Of a stretch of DNA of 64,000 bases, positions 11,008 to 22,400 are shown piece by piece; the first letter of the stretch is position 1, and each line of letters opens with the position of its first letter. The DNA is taken from positions 39,569,712 to 39,633,711 of the forward strand of contig CM075783.1 of NCBI GenBank assembly GCA_037974665.1. The letters run 5' to 3'. Both the position numbers and the translations under genes were made by a program. The stretch comes from Ehretia macrophylla. Taxonomy: Eukaryota; Streptophyta; Magnoliopsida; Boraginales; Ehretiaceae. The notes under the pieces are model-generated. The model was not told where the DNA came from, did no database searches, and worked only from the letters and a program-made list of their open reading frames with translations.

Positions 11008-12663
11008 TTGGGGAAATACTATGCTCAGTTGGATTGTAGAACAAAAATTGTTTATCTTCAGATTTCTGACCTACCGGTACTAGAGATTGTTAGGAACTGC
11101 AGGGCTGCCCGAATACCCCTTTTATCATCAATCAAGGTTTCTAAGTTGTTGAATAAAGGTTGTGAAGCTTACCTAGCTTATCTAATCAATCAACCTACTG
11201 ATAAGTTGAATTTGAATGAGGTTCCAATTGTTAAAGACTTCCCTGGTGTATTTCCCGAGGAATTACCGGGTTTACCATCGGATAAGGAGATTGAATTTGT
11301 GATTGATCTTATGCCGGGCACTGCGCCAATTTCTAGAAGTCCTTATAGAATGGCACCGGCCGAACTTCAGGAATTGAAAATTCAGCTTCAAAACTTGCTT
11401 GAGAAAGGGTTTATATAACCTAGTTCTTCGCCGTGGGGTGCGCCAGTATTGTTTGTGAGAAAGAAAGACGACACGCTATGGTTATGTATTGATTATAGGG
11501 GACTTAATCAAGTCACGATTAAGAACAAATACCCCTTGCCATTGATTGAAGAATTGTTTGACCAGTTGCAGGGTGCGAGTGTTTACTCCAAATTTGACTT
11601 GAGGCAGGGTTACTATCAACTCAGGATTCGGAGTGATGATATACCTAAGACGGCATTCAGGACTAGATATGGCCACTATGAATTTGTTGTGTTAGTGTTT
11701 GGATTGACGAATGCAACAGCCGCATTCATGGACTTAATGCAGAGGGTTTTTTGACCTTATCTTGATCAATTTGTCGTAATCTTTATTGACAACATTTTAG
11801 TATACTCTAAGAATGAGGCTGAACATGAACAACATTTGAAGATTGTGGTACAGACTTTGTAAGAAAACAAGCTTTTCGCTAAATTCAACAAGTGCGAATT
11901 CTGGTTGAATCAAATTTCTTTTCTGGGCCATATCATTTCACATCAAGGAATTTCAGTAGACCCAGCTAAAATTGAAGTTGTTTCGTCTTGGAAGAGACCT
12001 AAAACGGTGTCTGAGATTCAGAGCTTTCTAGGGTTAGCAGGTTACTATTGGAGGTTTGTTAAAGACTTTTCCAAAATTTCTGGACCTTTAAGCCAGTTGA
12101 CTCGAAAGAAAGTTACTTACAACTGGGATGCTAAATGTGAATCCAGTTTCCAAGAACTGAAGAAGAGACTAACTACAGCTCTTATACTAGCTTTACCTGA
12201 AGGTACAAAAAACTTTGTTGTCTACAGTGATGCATCTAAAGAAGGTTTGGGCTGTGTTTTAATGCAGAATGGTAAGGTGATTACCTATGCTTCTAGGAAG
12301 TTGAAACCATATGAAGTCAATTACCCTATACATGATCTTGAGCTAGCTGCAGTTGTGTTTGCTTTAAAGAAGTGGCGTCATTATTTGTGGGGTAGCAGAT
12401 TTGAAATTTTTACTGACCACAAGAGTCTCAAATATTTATTTTCACAAAAAGATCTGAATATGAGGCAGCGAAGATGGCTAAAGCTATTAGGTGGCTACAA
12501 TTGTTCTATAAACTACGTGCCAAGCAAGGCCAATGTTGTTGCAGATGCTTTGAGCCGAAAGGCTACTATTGCAAGTCTAATTATCAAGGATTGGGAGACT
12601 TTGGAGGAAATTTGTTCATGGAAGCCAGAAGCTACTGAAGTAAGGATTCGATTTGCTAGCTTA
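11008..12663 (+). pseudogene. Element 1 reverse transcriptase and RNase H
   Basis: The reverse transcriptase begins around 11221 ([14 protein letters not shown]) and runs through [39 protein letters not shown] and FGLTNA. The catalytic pair of the IDD motif reads Asp-Asn: the codon at 11791-11793 is AAC. Stops lie at 11416, 11752 and 11860. The chromovirus connection region ([16 protein letters not shown]) leads into RNase H, whose acidic residues appear in YSDAS, HDLELAA, FTDHKSL and VADALSRK. The RNase H part is open from 11905 to 12663. Confidence 0.9.
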
Positions 12664-14144
12664 TAAATTCAGTCGGGATTGCTAACACAAATCAGGGAGG
12701 CTCAGAAGACTGATCCTCACATCTTGAAAATCCAAGAAAAAGCAAAAGGGGAAGAGTCGGAGTTTAAATTACATGCAGATGGTATCTTCAGATTCAAGAC
12801 AGAGTGTGTGTTCCTGGTGATCCGACTTTGAAGAATGAGATTCTGTTTGAGGCACATAATTCAAGATATATGATTCACCCGGGCAGTACTAAAATGTATA
12901 GAGATCTGAAACAACACTTCTGGTGGAACAATATGAAGAGGGAGATTGCTGGGTATGTATCCAGGTGTTTAACTTGCCAGAGAGTTAAAGTTGAGCATCA
13001 GAGGCCAGCCGGGCTTCTGCAACCATTATCGATTCCGCAATGGAAGTGGGTGCATGTAACAATGGATCTTGTGACTGATCTTCCGAGATCTTCGAGAGAA
13101 TGTGATTCTGTTTGGGTTGTTGTGGACCGATTGACTAAGGTTTCACATTTTATTTCCGTGAACAAACAGGATAGCCTTGATAAACTATCTGAGCTTTATG
13201 TTGCTAATATTGTGAGACTTCATGGGGTGCCACAGAGTATAGTGTCAAATAGAGATCCTAGATTTAGATCTCGTTTTTGGCAGAAGTTGCAAGAGGCCAT
13301 GGGAACTAAATTAAGCTTCAGTACTACATATCATCCACAAACTGATGGCCAGTTTGAGAGAACCATCAGGATCTTGGAAGACATGCTTTGGGCATGTGTG
13401 TTAGACTTTGGGAAGAATTGGGAGAAGTTTTTGCCTTTAGCGGAGTTCGCCTACAATAATAGTTATCAATCTACTATAGGTATGGCTCCCTACGAGGCGT
13501 TGTATGGTTGTAAATGCATATCCCCATTGTATTGGTAAGAGGTTGGAGAGATGAGAACAGTTGATCCGACTGTGTTACCTGAGATGATTAAGATGGTGGA
13601 TAATGTTCACCTTATTCGCCAATGTATGCTTACAGCTCAGAGTCGTCAGAAGAGTTATGCGGATAAGCACCGTCGGGATCTTGAGTTTGCTTTGGGAGAT
13701 CGGGTGTTTCTTAAGATTTCTCCTTGAAAGGGATTGATTCGGCACGGTAAGAGCGGGAAACTTAGTCCCAGGTATGTGGGTCCGTTTGAGATCACCGAAA
13801 AGGTGGGTCCTTTGGCTTATCGGTTAGCTTTACCTCCGAGCTTGTCAAGACTGCACGATGTGCTCCACGTGTCAATGTTAAGGAAATATCATTCAGATCC
13901 TTCACATGTACTTGAACCCGAGCCTTTGCAGATTGAGGAAAATTTAACTTATGAGGAGAGACCGATTCGAATTGTGGATCAAAAAGTTCAGGAACTTCGC
14001 AGGAAGAGTATTCCGTTGGTAAAGGTTCTGTGGAATCATCATGGGTTTGAGGAAGCAACTTGGGAAAGAGATGACAAAGTTTGGAGTCAGTATCCGGAGT
14101 TGTTTGTCGACCAGGTAAGAATTGCGTGGACGCAATTGTTTTAA
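12664..14144 (+). pseudogene. Element 1 integrase with GPY/F module and chromodomain-like tail
   Basis: The zinc-binding HHCC module lies at about 12850-12990 (AHNSRYMIHPG, then CLTCQRVK). In the DDE core the first Asp is at 13065-13067, the second has become Asn (AAT at 13248-13250 in SNRDPRF), and the Glu is at 13356-13358. The GPY/F module ([18 protein letters not shown]) is at about 13767-13845. The tail at about 13965-14110 ([20 protein letters not shown]) matches the chromodomain-like C terminus of Tekay chromoviruses, thought to steer integration to heterochromatin. Stops at 13536 and 13725, plus the frameshift near 12800, break it. Confidence 0.9.
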
Positions 14145-14155
14145 AGGAGAGAGGG
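14143..14155 (+). other. Polypurine tract, element 1
   Basis: AAAGGAGAGAGGG lies directly before the 3' LTR and overlaps the end of the gag-pol stop codon. It is the expected primer for plus-strand DNA synthesis. Confidence 0.85.
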
Positions 14156-14423
14156 TATAGTACTTGAGCCCGGAATGTGAAATTTTCCTGTTTATTTTTC
14201 TGAAAATTATATTTTTCTTAAATTCTTTGAAATTTAATTGCTATTCCTTTATTGTCGCAAAGTGCATTGCATTTCGAGAGCGATAGCTAGAGAGCATTTT
14301 CTAGTCCTCAGCAAATAGTGAAAACTAGTATTTAGTGTTTTAATTTTAATATTTTAGTTGTTGTTACTTAGAATTAGAATTGTATTAGTTGTTTTACCTT
14401 TAAAATGCAAGAAATAGGCTTAT

Positions 14424-14469
14424 TTGACCAACTTAAGTAACCTTTGACCAAGGCCTTGACTAGTTGACT
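14424..14469 (+). promoter_or_regulatory. W-box cluster, 3' LTR copy
   Basis: TTGACC at 14424 and 14444, TTGACT at 14456 and 14464, the same spacing as in the 5' LTR. All four cores are unchanged although flanking bases differ. Confidence 0.4.
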
Positions 14470-15875
14470 TAGCTTGTCATCTTATTAAGCATAATACATA
14501 GGAAAATGAAACAAAGAAAGCTGAAAAAAAGAAGGAGAAGGCCGAAACCATGAGGGAAAAAGAAAAAAAAACATTTTCAACATTCAATCTTCAAATCTTC
14601 GCAAGAGCTTGCACGGGGTTGTGTCCGAGGCTTCCAACGTGGTTTTCCGAGCGTCTAGGAGCGTCTAAAGTGAGGGAAACATCTTTATTTGCACATTTGA
14701 ATATAAGATACACAAACTTTAATTTTTAGGTTTTATGCGTAGATCGTTAATTTATCCGTTTCGATGCTTGAAGATTGTTCCTTGACAATTGTAGAACATG
14801 TATTTGTAGCTTTTTAGCATTTTCTGCTGTTGAATATCGAAATTGCAATTTAAATTGACAATGGAATAGTAAATTATGAATAGTAAACCCCCGTTTCGTA
14901 AAAGTTACTCCATTTTGCATTATGTTGATGTGAAAAAATGCTAGATATGCTAGAATGCCTAAATGCATGATTTGTTTGGGTTGTGTAATGGAAAAATGGT
15001 GAAAAATGCCTTGGTACATGTTGGGGTGGTTTCGGTCGAGTTCAGTGTTTTCTCGTTTTGCGTGATGGTGTTCTCTCGGGAGGCCATGGAAGCACTTTTG
15101 GTGTGGTTATGGCGTTGGTTGGGTGTTTAGTTAGGGTAGCTATAGTTCAAACGAGCAAAGGGGGAAATCGGGGCTTTGCGGCAATTTTAGGGTAAAATAG
15201 GGTTTCGTGGTCTTTAGACGTGCCTTATGGTGACCTAGGAGGAATGGTGAAGTCGGTTTCCAAAACTCGTGGCTCGTTTGGAAGCAGTAGCATTTTGAAA
15301 GTTGGGGTCGTTTTGTGATTTTGTTGGTTTTCATAATGTTATGCCTGTAGAATGCTTATTATTGCTTATTATGCTTGTTTAAGTTGATTATGATTGAAAT
15401 GTTTATCAACTATTGCTATAGCGTGCGAGAGTAACCTACTTTGTTATTCTCCCACGTGTTGCTCGATTGTTGCATTGTATATTGTATTGCATTCATAGAG
15501 TCAGGGGCGGTGTGATGGGCCTCTCTGGGTAGCCTCGGGTTGCCAGGGTTGGTTGCCCTAGCTCCGTGTCCTATTCCCTTTCTTGCTTGGGTTTCCTCCC
15601 AGGGAGATTTGGGTCGTAGAATTGATTGGATACTTCCGAGGTATTCCAAACTGAAGTTATAAGGTGGTTGGGCTGACGCGTCGTCATTGGATTTGTGATT
15701 GAGAGTTGCTCGTAGAAAGTGAATTGTATCCTTTAATTGAATGTTTATAGTCTTAATGCTTGTCTTGATTTATTGTTGGCTTTGCTTGTATCGCTATATG
15801 TTAATTGACTGATCTGCTTGACTATTTGCATTGCATTCTCCTCTCACTTCCGTCCTTGAGAACAATTGCCCTCGC

Positions 15876-15895
15876 TGAGCAATAGTTTTTGCTCA
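15876..15895 (+). other. LTR hairpin, 3' LTR copy
   Basis: The same TGAGCAA/TTGCTCA 7-bp stem and six-base loop as at 8655-8674. Confidence 0.55.
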
Positions 15896-15919
15896 TTCCT
15901 TTCTATACTATATTTTACA

Positions 15920-15985
15920 GGAGTAGTTGAAGCGGATCCTATTGAGGTAATTGAGGAGGAGGAGCAAGTGGAGGTGTTTCCTTGA
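15920..15985 (+). other. Acidic mini reading frame, element 1 3' LTR copy
   Basis: Same 21 codons as at 8699-8764, behind TATTTTACAG and ending TGA at 15983-15985. No codon differs between the two LTRs here. Confidence 0.3.
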
Positions 15986-16438
15986 TGGCACATTCTTTGC
16001 TTAGCTGGTGGTTGGTTGCCAGTCTTTTGTGCTGGCCATGCTTGATGTGTATATTGCTTGGTTGACGCTTCATTTTAAGGCTTGTAGCCTTGTATGTAGT
16101 TTCTATTTTGAGGCCTTTATGGTCTTATGTTGTAAAAGTTGAAAGGTTGTAAAGTTGTAAAGATATACTCACATTACTAGTAAGAACTGTATGCTAATGG
16201 TTAACTGCTTAGTGGCATGAATACTTGTGTAATATGCATGACATTTTGGTTTGTAAAGTTGGTTAATGAGAAGATGTATGTTTCTAAAAGAAAGTTGACT
16301 TGTTTCAAATGTTTATTGTGGTTTTCGCGAACTTTATGTTGAATGTAGGGTTTTCGAATCGTCCACGGTATAGAGAAGACTCCGTCTGTGTGTCGGGTCC
16401 GGGCTTGGCCTTTTGGAGGGTCGGGTCGGGGCGTGACA

Positions 16439-16443
16439 GCAAG
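16439..16443. repeat. Target site duplication GCAAG, right copy (element 1)
   Basis: Exact repeat of 6921-6925. The interrupted satellite monomer continues from here. Confidence 0.95.
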
Positions 16444-19400
16444 CCTGGTCGGCTGCGCTTGTTTTTGCAGACCAAAATCGAAGGTTTTCATCAATTACGG
16501 GATACTTTTCTTCTTTTGCTCTATTTTTCTGTCCCGGATCGTATGTCGTGAGCCACGAAAAGGATGACAACCTAATCCATCACATTTCTATTACCTAATC
16601 CCATGGCACCTTGGGCAAGACAACTTCAGTTCACGTAGAGGCTGGGCTCGCAAGCCGAGGGCGTAGGGCTTGTGACCACGTATCCGTTGCTCCGGTGCCC
16701 ATAACTTTTGATCCGTAAGGAGTTACGCGGCGCACAGCATACCGTTGGAAAGCTCTCCGAGAGCTCTACGAAGGGATTAGCTAGCCTACTCGGCTGCACC
16801 TCTTTTTGAAGACAAAAATCGAACGTTTTCATCAGTTTTGGAATACATTTCTTCTTTTGCCCTGTTTTTCTGTCCTGGATCGTACGTCGTGAGCTGCGAA
16901 AAGGACGACAACCTAATCCATCACATTTCGATTAACGAGTCCCATGGCACCTTAGGCAATATAACTTCACTTCACGTAAAGGCTGGGCCCGCAAACCGAG
17001 GGCGTGGGGCTTGTCACCAGGTATCCGTCGCTACGGTGCCCATAACTTATGATCCGTAAGGAATTACGAGGCGCACAACATACCGTTGGAAAGCTCTCCG
17101 AGAGCTCTACGATGGGGACAGCATGCCTGCTTTGCTACGCCTATTTTCAGTGCCCAAAATCGAACATTTTCATCAGTATAGGGACACTTTTCTTCTTTTG
17201 CTTTGTTTTTCCATCCGGGATCGTACGTCGTGAACTGCGAAAATGATGACAACCTAATCCATCACATTTCTATTAATGAGTCCTATGGCATCTTGGGCAA
17301 GACAACTCCACTTCATGTAGATGCTGGGCCTGCAAATCTAGGGCGTGGGGCTTGTGACCAGGTATCCGTCGCTTCGGTGCCCATAACTTTTGATCTGTAA
17401 AGAGTTACGCGGCACCCAGCATACCGTTGGAAAGCTCTCCGAGAGCTCTACGACATGGGCAGCAAGCATGCTCTGTTGCGCCTGTTTTTGGAGCCCAAAA
17501 TCAAACATTTTCATCAGTTTCAGGACACTTTTCTTCTTTTGCTCTGTTTTTTCATCTCGGATCGTACGTCGTGAGCCGCGAAAAGGACGGCAACCTAATC
17601 CATCACATTTCTATTAACGAATCACACAGCACCTTGGGCAAGACAACTTCACTTCACGTAGAGGCTGGGCCCGCAAACCGAGGGCGTGGGGTTTGTGAGT
17701 AGGTATCCGTCGCTCCGAATGTCTATTACTTTTGATCTGTAAGGAGTTACGCGGCGCACAACATACATTTGGAAAGCTCTTCGAGAGCCTTACGACGAGG
17801 GTAGCAAGCCTGCTCAGCTGCGATTGCTTTCGGAGCCCAAAATCAAACATTTTCTTCAATTTCGGGACTCTTTTCTTTTTTTGCTTTGTTTTTTCATCAC
17901 GGATCATACGTCATGAGACGCGAAAAGGACGACAACCTAATCCATTACATTTCTATTAACGAATCCCACAGCACCTTAGGCAAGACAACTTCACTTCACG
18001 TAGAGGCTGTGCCCGCAAACCGAGGGCATGGGGGTTGTAAGCAGGTATCCGTCGCTTCGATGCCCATAACTTTTGATTCGTAAGGAGTTACGCGGCGCAT
18101 AGCATACCGTTGGAAAGCTCTCCGAGAGCTCTACGACGGAGGTAGCAAAACTGCTAAGCTGCACCAATTTTCAGAGCCCAAAATGGAACATTTACATTAG
18201 TTTTGGGACACTTTTCTTCTTTTGCTTTGTTTTTCCGTCCCTGATCGTACGTCGTGGGCCGCGAAAAGGACGACAACCTAATCCATTACATTTCTATTAC
18301 CGAATCCCACGACACCTTGGACAAGACAACTTCACTTCACATAGAGGCTGGGCCCGCAAACCGAAGGCGTGGGACATGTGAGCAAGTGTCTGTCGTTCCG
18401 GTGCCCATAACTTTTGATCCGTAAGGAGTTACGTAGCACACAGCATACCGTTGGAAAGCTCTCCGATAGCTCTACGACGGGGGCAGTAAGCCAGCTCGGC
18501 TGCATCTGTTTTCAGAGACTAAAATTGCACATTTTTATCAGTTTTGGGATACTTTGTTTCTTTTGATCTGTTTTTCGGTCACGGATCGTACGTCGTGAGC
18601 CGCGAAAAGGTAGACAACCTAATCCATCACATTTCTATTACCGAATCACATGGCACCTTGGGCAAGACAACTCCACTTATCGTAGAGGGTGGACCCGCAA
18701 ACTGAGGGCATGGGGCTTGTGACCAGGTATTTATCACTCTGGTGCCCATAACTTTTGATCCGTAAGGAGTTACGCAGCACACAGCATACTGTTGGAAAGC
18801 TCTCTGAGAGCTCTACGATGGGGGTAGCTTGCCTGCTCGGCTGTGCCTGTTTTCATAGACAAAAATCGAACGTTTTCATCAGTTTCGGGATACTTTTCTA
18901 CTTTTGCTTTGTTTTTCCATCACGGATCGTACGTCGTGAGCCGTGAAAATGACGACAACCTAATTCATCACATTCCTATTAACGAATCCCACGGCACCTT
19001 GGGCAATACAACCTTACTTCACGTAGAGGATGGGCTTGCAAACCGAGGGCGTAGGGCTTGTGACCTAGTATCCGTCATTCCGGTGCCCATAACTTTTGAT
19101 CCATAAGGAGTTACGCGGCGCACAACATACCGTTGGAAAGCTCTCCAAGAGCTCTACAACAGGGGCAGCAACCCTGCTTGGCTGCGCCTGTTTTCAGAGC
19201 CCAAAATTGAATATTTTCATAAGTTTTGGGATACTTTTCTTCTTTTGCTCTGTTTTTCCGTTCCGGATCATACGCCGTGAGCCATGAAAAAGGCGACATC
19301 CTAATCCATGACATTTCTATTACCGAATCCCATGGTACCTTGGGCAAGACAACTTCACTTCACGTAGAGGCTAGGTTTGCAAACCGAGGGCGTGGGGCTT

Positions 19401-22400
19401 GTGACTAGGTATCCGTCGCTCTGGTGACCATAACTTTTGATCCGTAAGGAGTTGCGCGGTGCACAGCATACCGTCGAAAAGATCTCCGAGAGCTCTACGA
19501 TGATGGCAGCAAGCCTGCTTGGCTGCGCCTATTTTTAGAGACCAAAATCGAACGTTTTCATCAGTTTTAGGATACTTTTCTTCTTTTGCTATGTTTTTCC
19601 GCCCCGGATCATACGTCGTGAGCCGCGAAAAGGACGACAACCTAATCAATCATATTTCTATTACCGAATTCCATGGCACCTTGGGCAAGACAACTTCACT
19701 TCATGTAGAGGCTGGGCCCACAAACTGAGGGCATGGGGCTTGTGACCAAGTATCCGTCGCTCCGATGCCCATAACTTTTGATTCGTAAGGAGTTACACGG
19801 CGCACAACATACCGTTGGAAAGCTCTCCAAGAGAACTACGACGGGGGTAGCAAAATTGCTCGGCTGCACTAGTTTTTTGAGCCCAAAATCGAACTTTTTC
19901 ATTAGTTTCGGGACACTTTTCTTTTTTTGCGCTGTTTTTCCGTTGTGGATAGTACGTCGTGAGCCTTGAAAATGATGACAACCTAATCCATAACATTTCT
20001 ATTACCAAATCCCACAGCACCTAGGACAAGACAACTTCATTTCACGTAGAGGCTTGGCCCACAAACCGAGGGCGTAGGGCATGTGACTAGGTATCCGTCG
20101 CTCCGATGCCCATAACTTTTGATCCGTAAGGAGTTACACGGAGCACAACATACCATTGGAAAGCTCTACGAGAGCTCTACGACAAGGGTAGCAAAACTGC
20201 TCCACTGCACCAGTTTTTATTAGTTTCGGGCCACTTTTCTTTTTTTGCACTGTTTTTCCGTCCCGGATCGTACGTCGTGAGCCTCGAAAGGGACAACAAG
20301 GTAATACATCATATTTCTATTACCGAATCCCACGGCACAGTGGACAAGACAACTTCACTTCATGTAGAGGCCTGACCCACAAACCGAGGGCATGAGGCAT
20401 GTGACCAGGTATCCGTCGCTTCAGTGCCCATAACTTTTGATCCGTAAGGAGTTACGCGGTGCACAGCATACCGATGGAAATCTCTCCGAGAGCTCTACGA
20501 CGGGGGCTGCAAGCCTACTCGGCTGCGCCTGTTTTTGAAGACCAAAATCGAAGGTTTTCATCAATTTCGGGATACATTTCTTCTTTTGCTCTGTTTTTCT
20601 ATCCCGGATCGTATGTCATGAGCCGCGAAAAGGACGACAATCTAATCCATCACATTTCTATTACCTAATCACACGGCACCTTGGGCAAGACAACTTCAGT
20701 TCATGTATAGGCTGGGCCCGCAAGCCGAGGGCGTGGGGCTTGTGACCAGGTATCCGTCGCTCTGGTGCCCATAACTTTTGATCCGTAAGGAGTTATACGG
20801 CGCACATCATACCATTAGAAAGCTCTCTGAGAGCTCTACGATGGGAGCAGCTAGCCTGCTCAGTTGCGCCTATTTTTGAAGATAAAAATTGAACATTTTT
20901 ATCAATTTTGGGATACTTTTCTTCTTTTGTGGTATTTTTCTGCCCCGGATCGTACGTCGTGAGCCTCGAAAAGGGCGACAACCTAATCCATCTCATTTCT
21001 ATTAACGAGTCCTACAGCACTTTAGGCAATACAACTTCACTTCACGTCGAGGCTGGGCCCGTAAACCGAGGGCGTGGGGCTTGTGGCCAAGTATCCGTCG
21101 CTACGGTGCCCATAACTTATGATTTGTAAGGAGTTATGTGGCGCACAACATACAGTTGGAAATCTCTCCGAGAGCTCTACGACGGGGGCAGCAAGCATGC
21201 TCGGCTGCGCCTGTTTTCAGAGCCGAAAATCAAATATTTTCATCAATTTTGGGAGACTTTTCTTCTTTTGCTCTGTTTTTTCATCTCGATCGTACATCGT
21301 GAGCTGCGAAAAGGACCACAACCTGATCCATCACATTTCTATTAACGAATCCCACGGCACCTTGGGCAAGACAACTTCACTTCACGTAGAGGCTGTGCCC
21401 GCAAACCGAGGGCGTGTGGCTTATGAGTAGGTATCTGTCGCTCCGATGTCTATAACTTTTGATCCGTAGGGAGTTATGCAGCGCACAACATACCTTTGGA
21501 AAGCTCTCCGATAGCTCTACGACGGACGTAGCAAAACTGCTCGTCTGCACCAATTTTTGGAGCCCAAAATCGAACGTTTTCATCAGTTTCGGGATACTTT
21601 TCTTTTTTTGCGCTGTTTTTCCATCCCGAATCGTACATCGTGAGCCTCGAAAAGGACGACAACCTAATCCATCACATTTCTATTACCGAATCCCACGGCC
21701 TCTTGGAGAAGACAACTTCACTTCACGTAGAGGCTGGGCCCGCAAACCTAGGGCGTGGGGCATGTGACCAGGTATCCGTCGCTTCGGTGCCTATAACTTT
21801 TGATCCGTAAGAAGTTACACGGTGCACAGCATACCATTGGAAATCTCTCCGAGAGCTTTACGATGGGTGTAGCAAGCCTGCTCAGTGCTCCTATTTTTGA
21901 AGCCCAAAATCTAACTTTTTCATCAGCTTCGGGACACTTTTCTTATTTTGCTCTATTTTTCCATCCCAGATCGTAGGTTGTGAGCCGCGAAAAGGACAAC
22001 AACTTAATCCATCACATATCTATTACCGAATCCCATGATACCTTGGGCAATACAGCTTCACTTCACGTAGCGACTGGGCCCGCAAATCGAGGGTGTGGTG
22101 CTTGTAAGCAAGTGTCCTTCGCTCTAGTGCCCATAACTTTTGATCCGTAAGGAGTTACGCAGCGCACAGCATACCGTTGGAAAGCTCTCTGAGAGCTCTA
22201 CGACGAGGGCAAAAAGCCTGCTTGGCTGTGCCTATTTTCGGAGACCAAAATTGAATATTTTCATTAGTTTTAGGATACTTTTCTTCTTTTGCTCTATTTT
22301 TCCGTCCCGGATCGTATGTCGTGAGCTACAAAAAGGACGACAACCTAATCAATCACATTTCTATTGTCGAATCCCATGGCACCTTGGGCAAGATAACTTC

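Larger units (their letters stand above)
9526..14144 (+). pseudogene. Element 1 gag-pol polyprotein, degenerate
   Basis: One frame (first base at positions of the form 3n+1) covers gag through RNase H, and a one-base deletion near 12799-12801 shifts the rest. In-frame stops are at 10387, 10489, 11005, 11416, 11752, 11860 and 12664, then 13536 and 13725 in the shifted frame. The natural end is TAA 14142-14144, overlapping the polypurine tract. Most stops sit where family members have Trp, Gln or Arg, so they are explained by C-to-T or G-to-A changes. The probable gag start has CTG instead of ATG at 9526 (frame reads PPRRSTQGQG after it); the first ATG left in frame is at 9595. Gag and pol share a frame, as is usual for Tekay-type chromoviruses. 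Confidence 0.9.
6926..16438 (+). mobile_element. Element 1: full-length Ty3/gypsy chromovirus (Tekay/Del-like), defective
   Basis: This is a 9513-bp LTR retrotransposon inserted in a satellite monomer. In order it has: 5' LTR (6926-9217), initiator Met-tRNA primer-binding site, one gag-pol reading frame in the order GAG, protease, reverse transcriptase, RNase H, integrase and chromodomain-like tail, a polypurine tract, and a 3' LTR (14156-16438). The order with integrase last is Ty3/gypsy. The GPY/F module followed by a tail rich in KVLW and EEATWE-type motifs points to the Tekay/Del group of chromoviruses; that clade call comes from recognised motifs, not from a tree. By eye the first 575 bp of the LTRs differ at about 30 sites (around 5%), so the insertion is not recent. 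It is non-autonomous, with nine in-frame stops, a frameshift and mutated catalytic residues. Confidence 0.95.
14156..16438 (+). repeat. 3' LTR of element 1
   Basis: The 2283-bp LTR begins TATAGTACTTGAGCC, so the terminal TG has become TA, and it ends GGGGCGTGACA. It holds the same internal landmarks as the 5' LTR: W-boxes at 14424-14469, hairpin at 15876-15895 and acidic mini frame at 15920-15985. No host gene seen. Confidence 0.95.
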
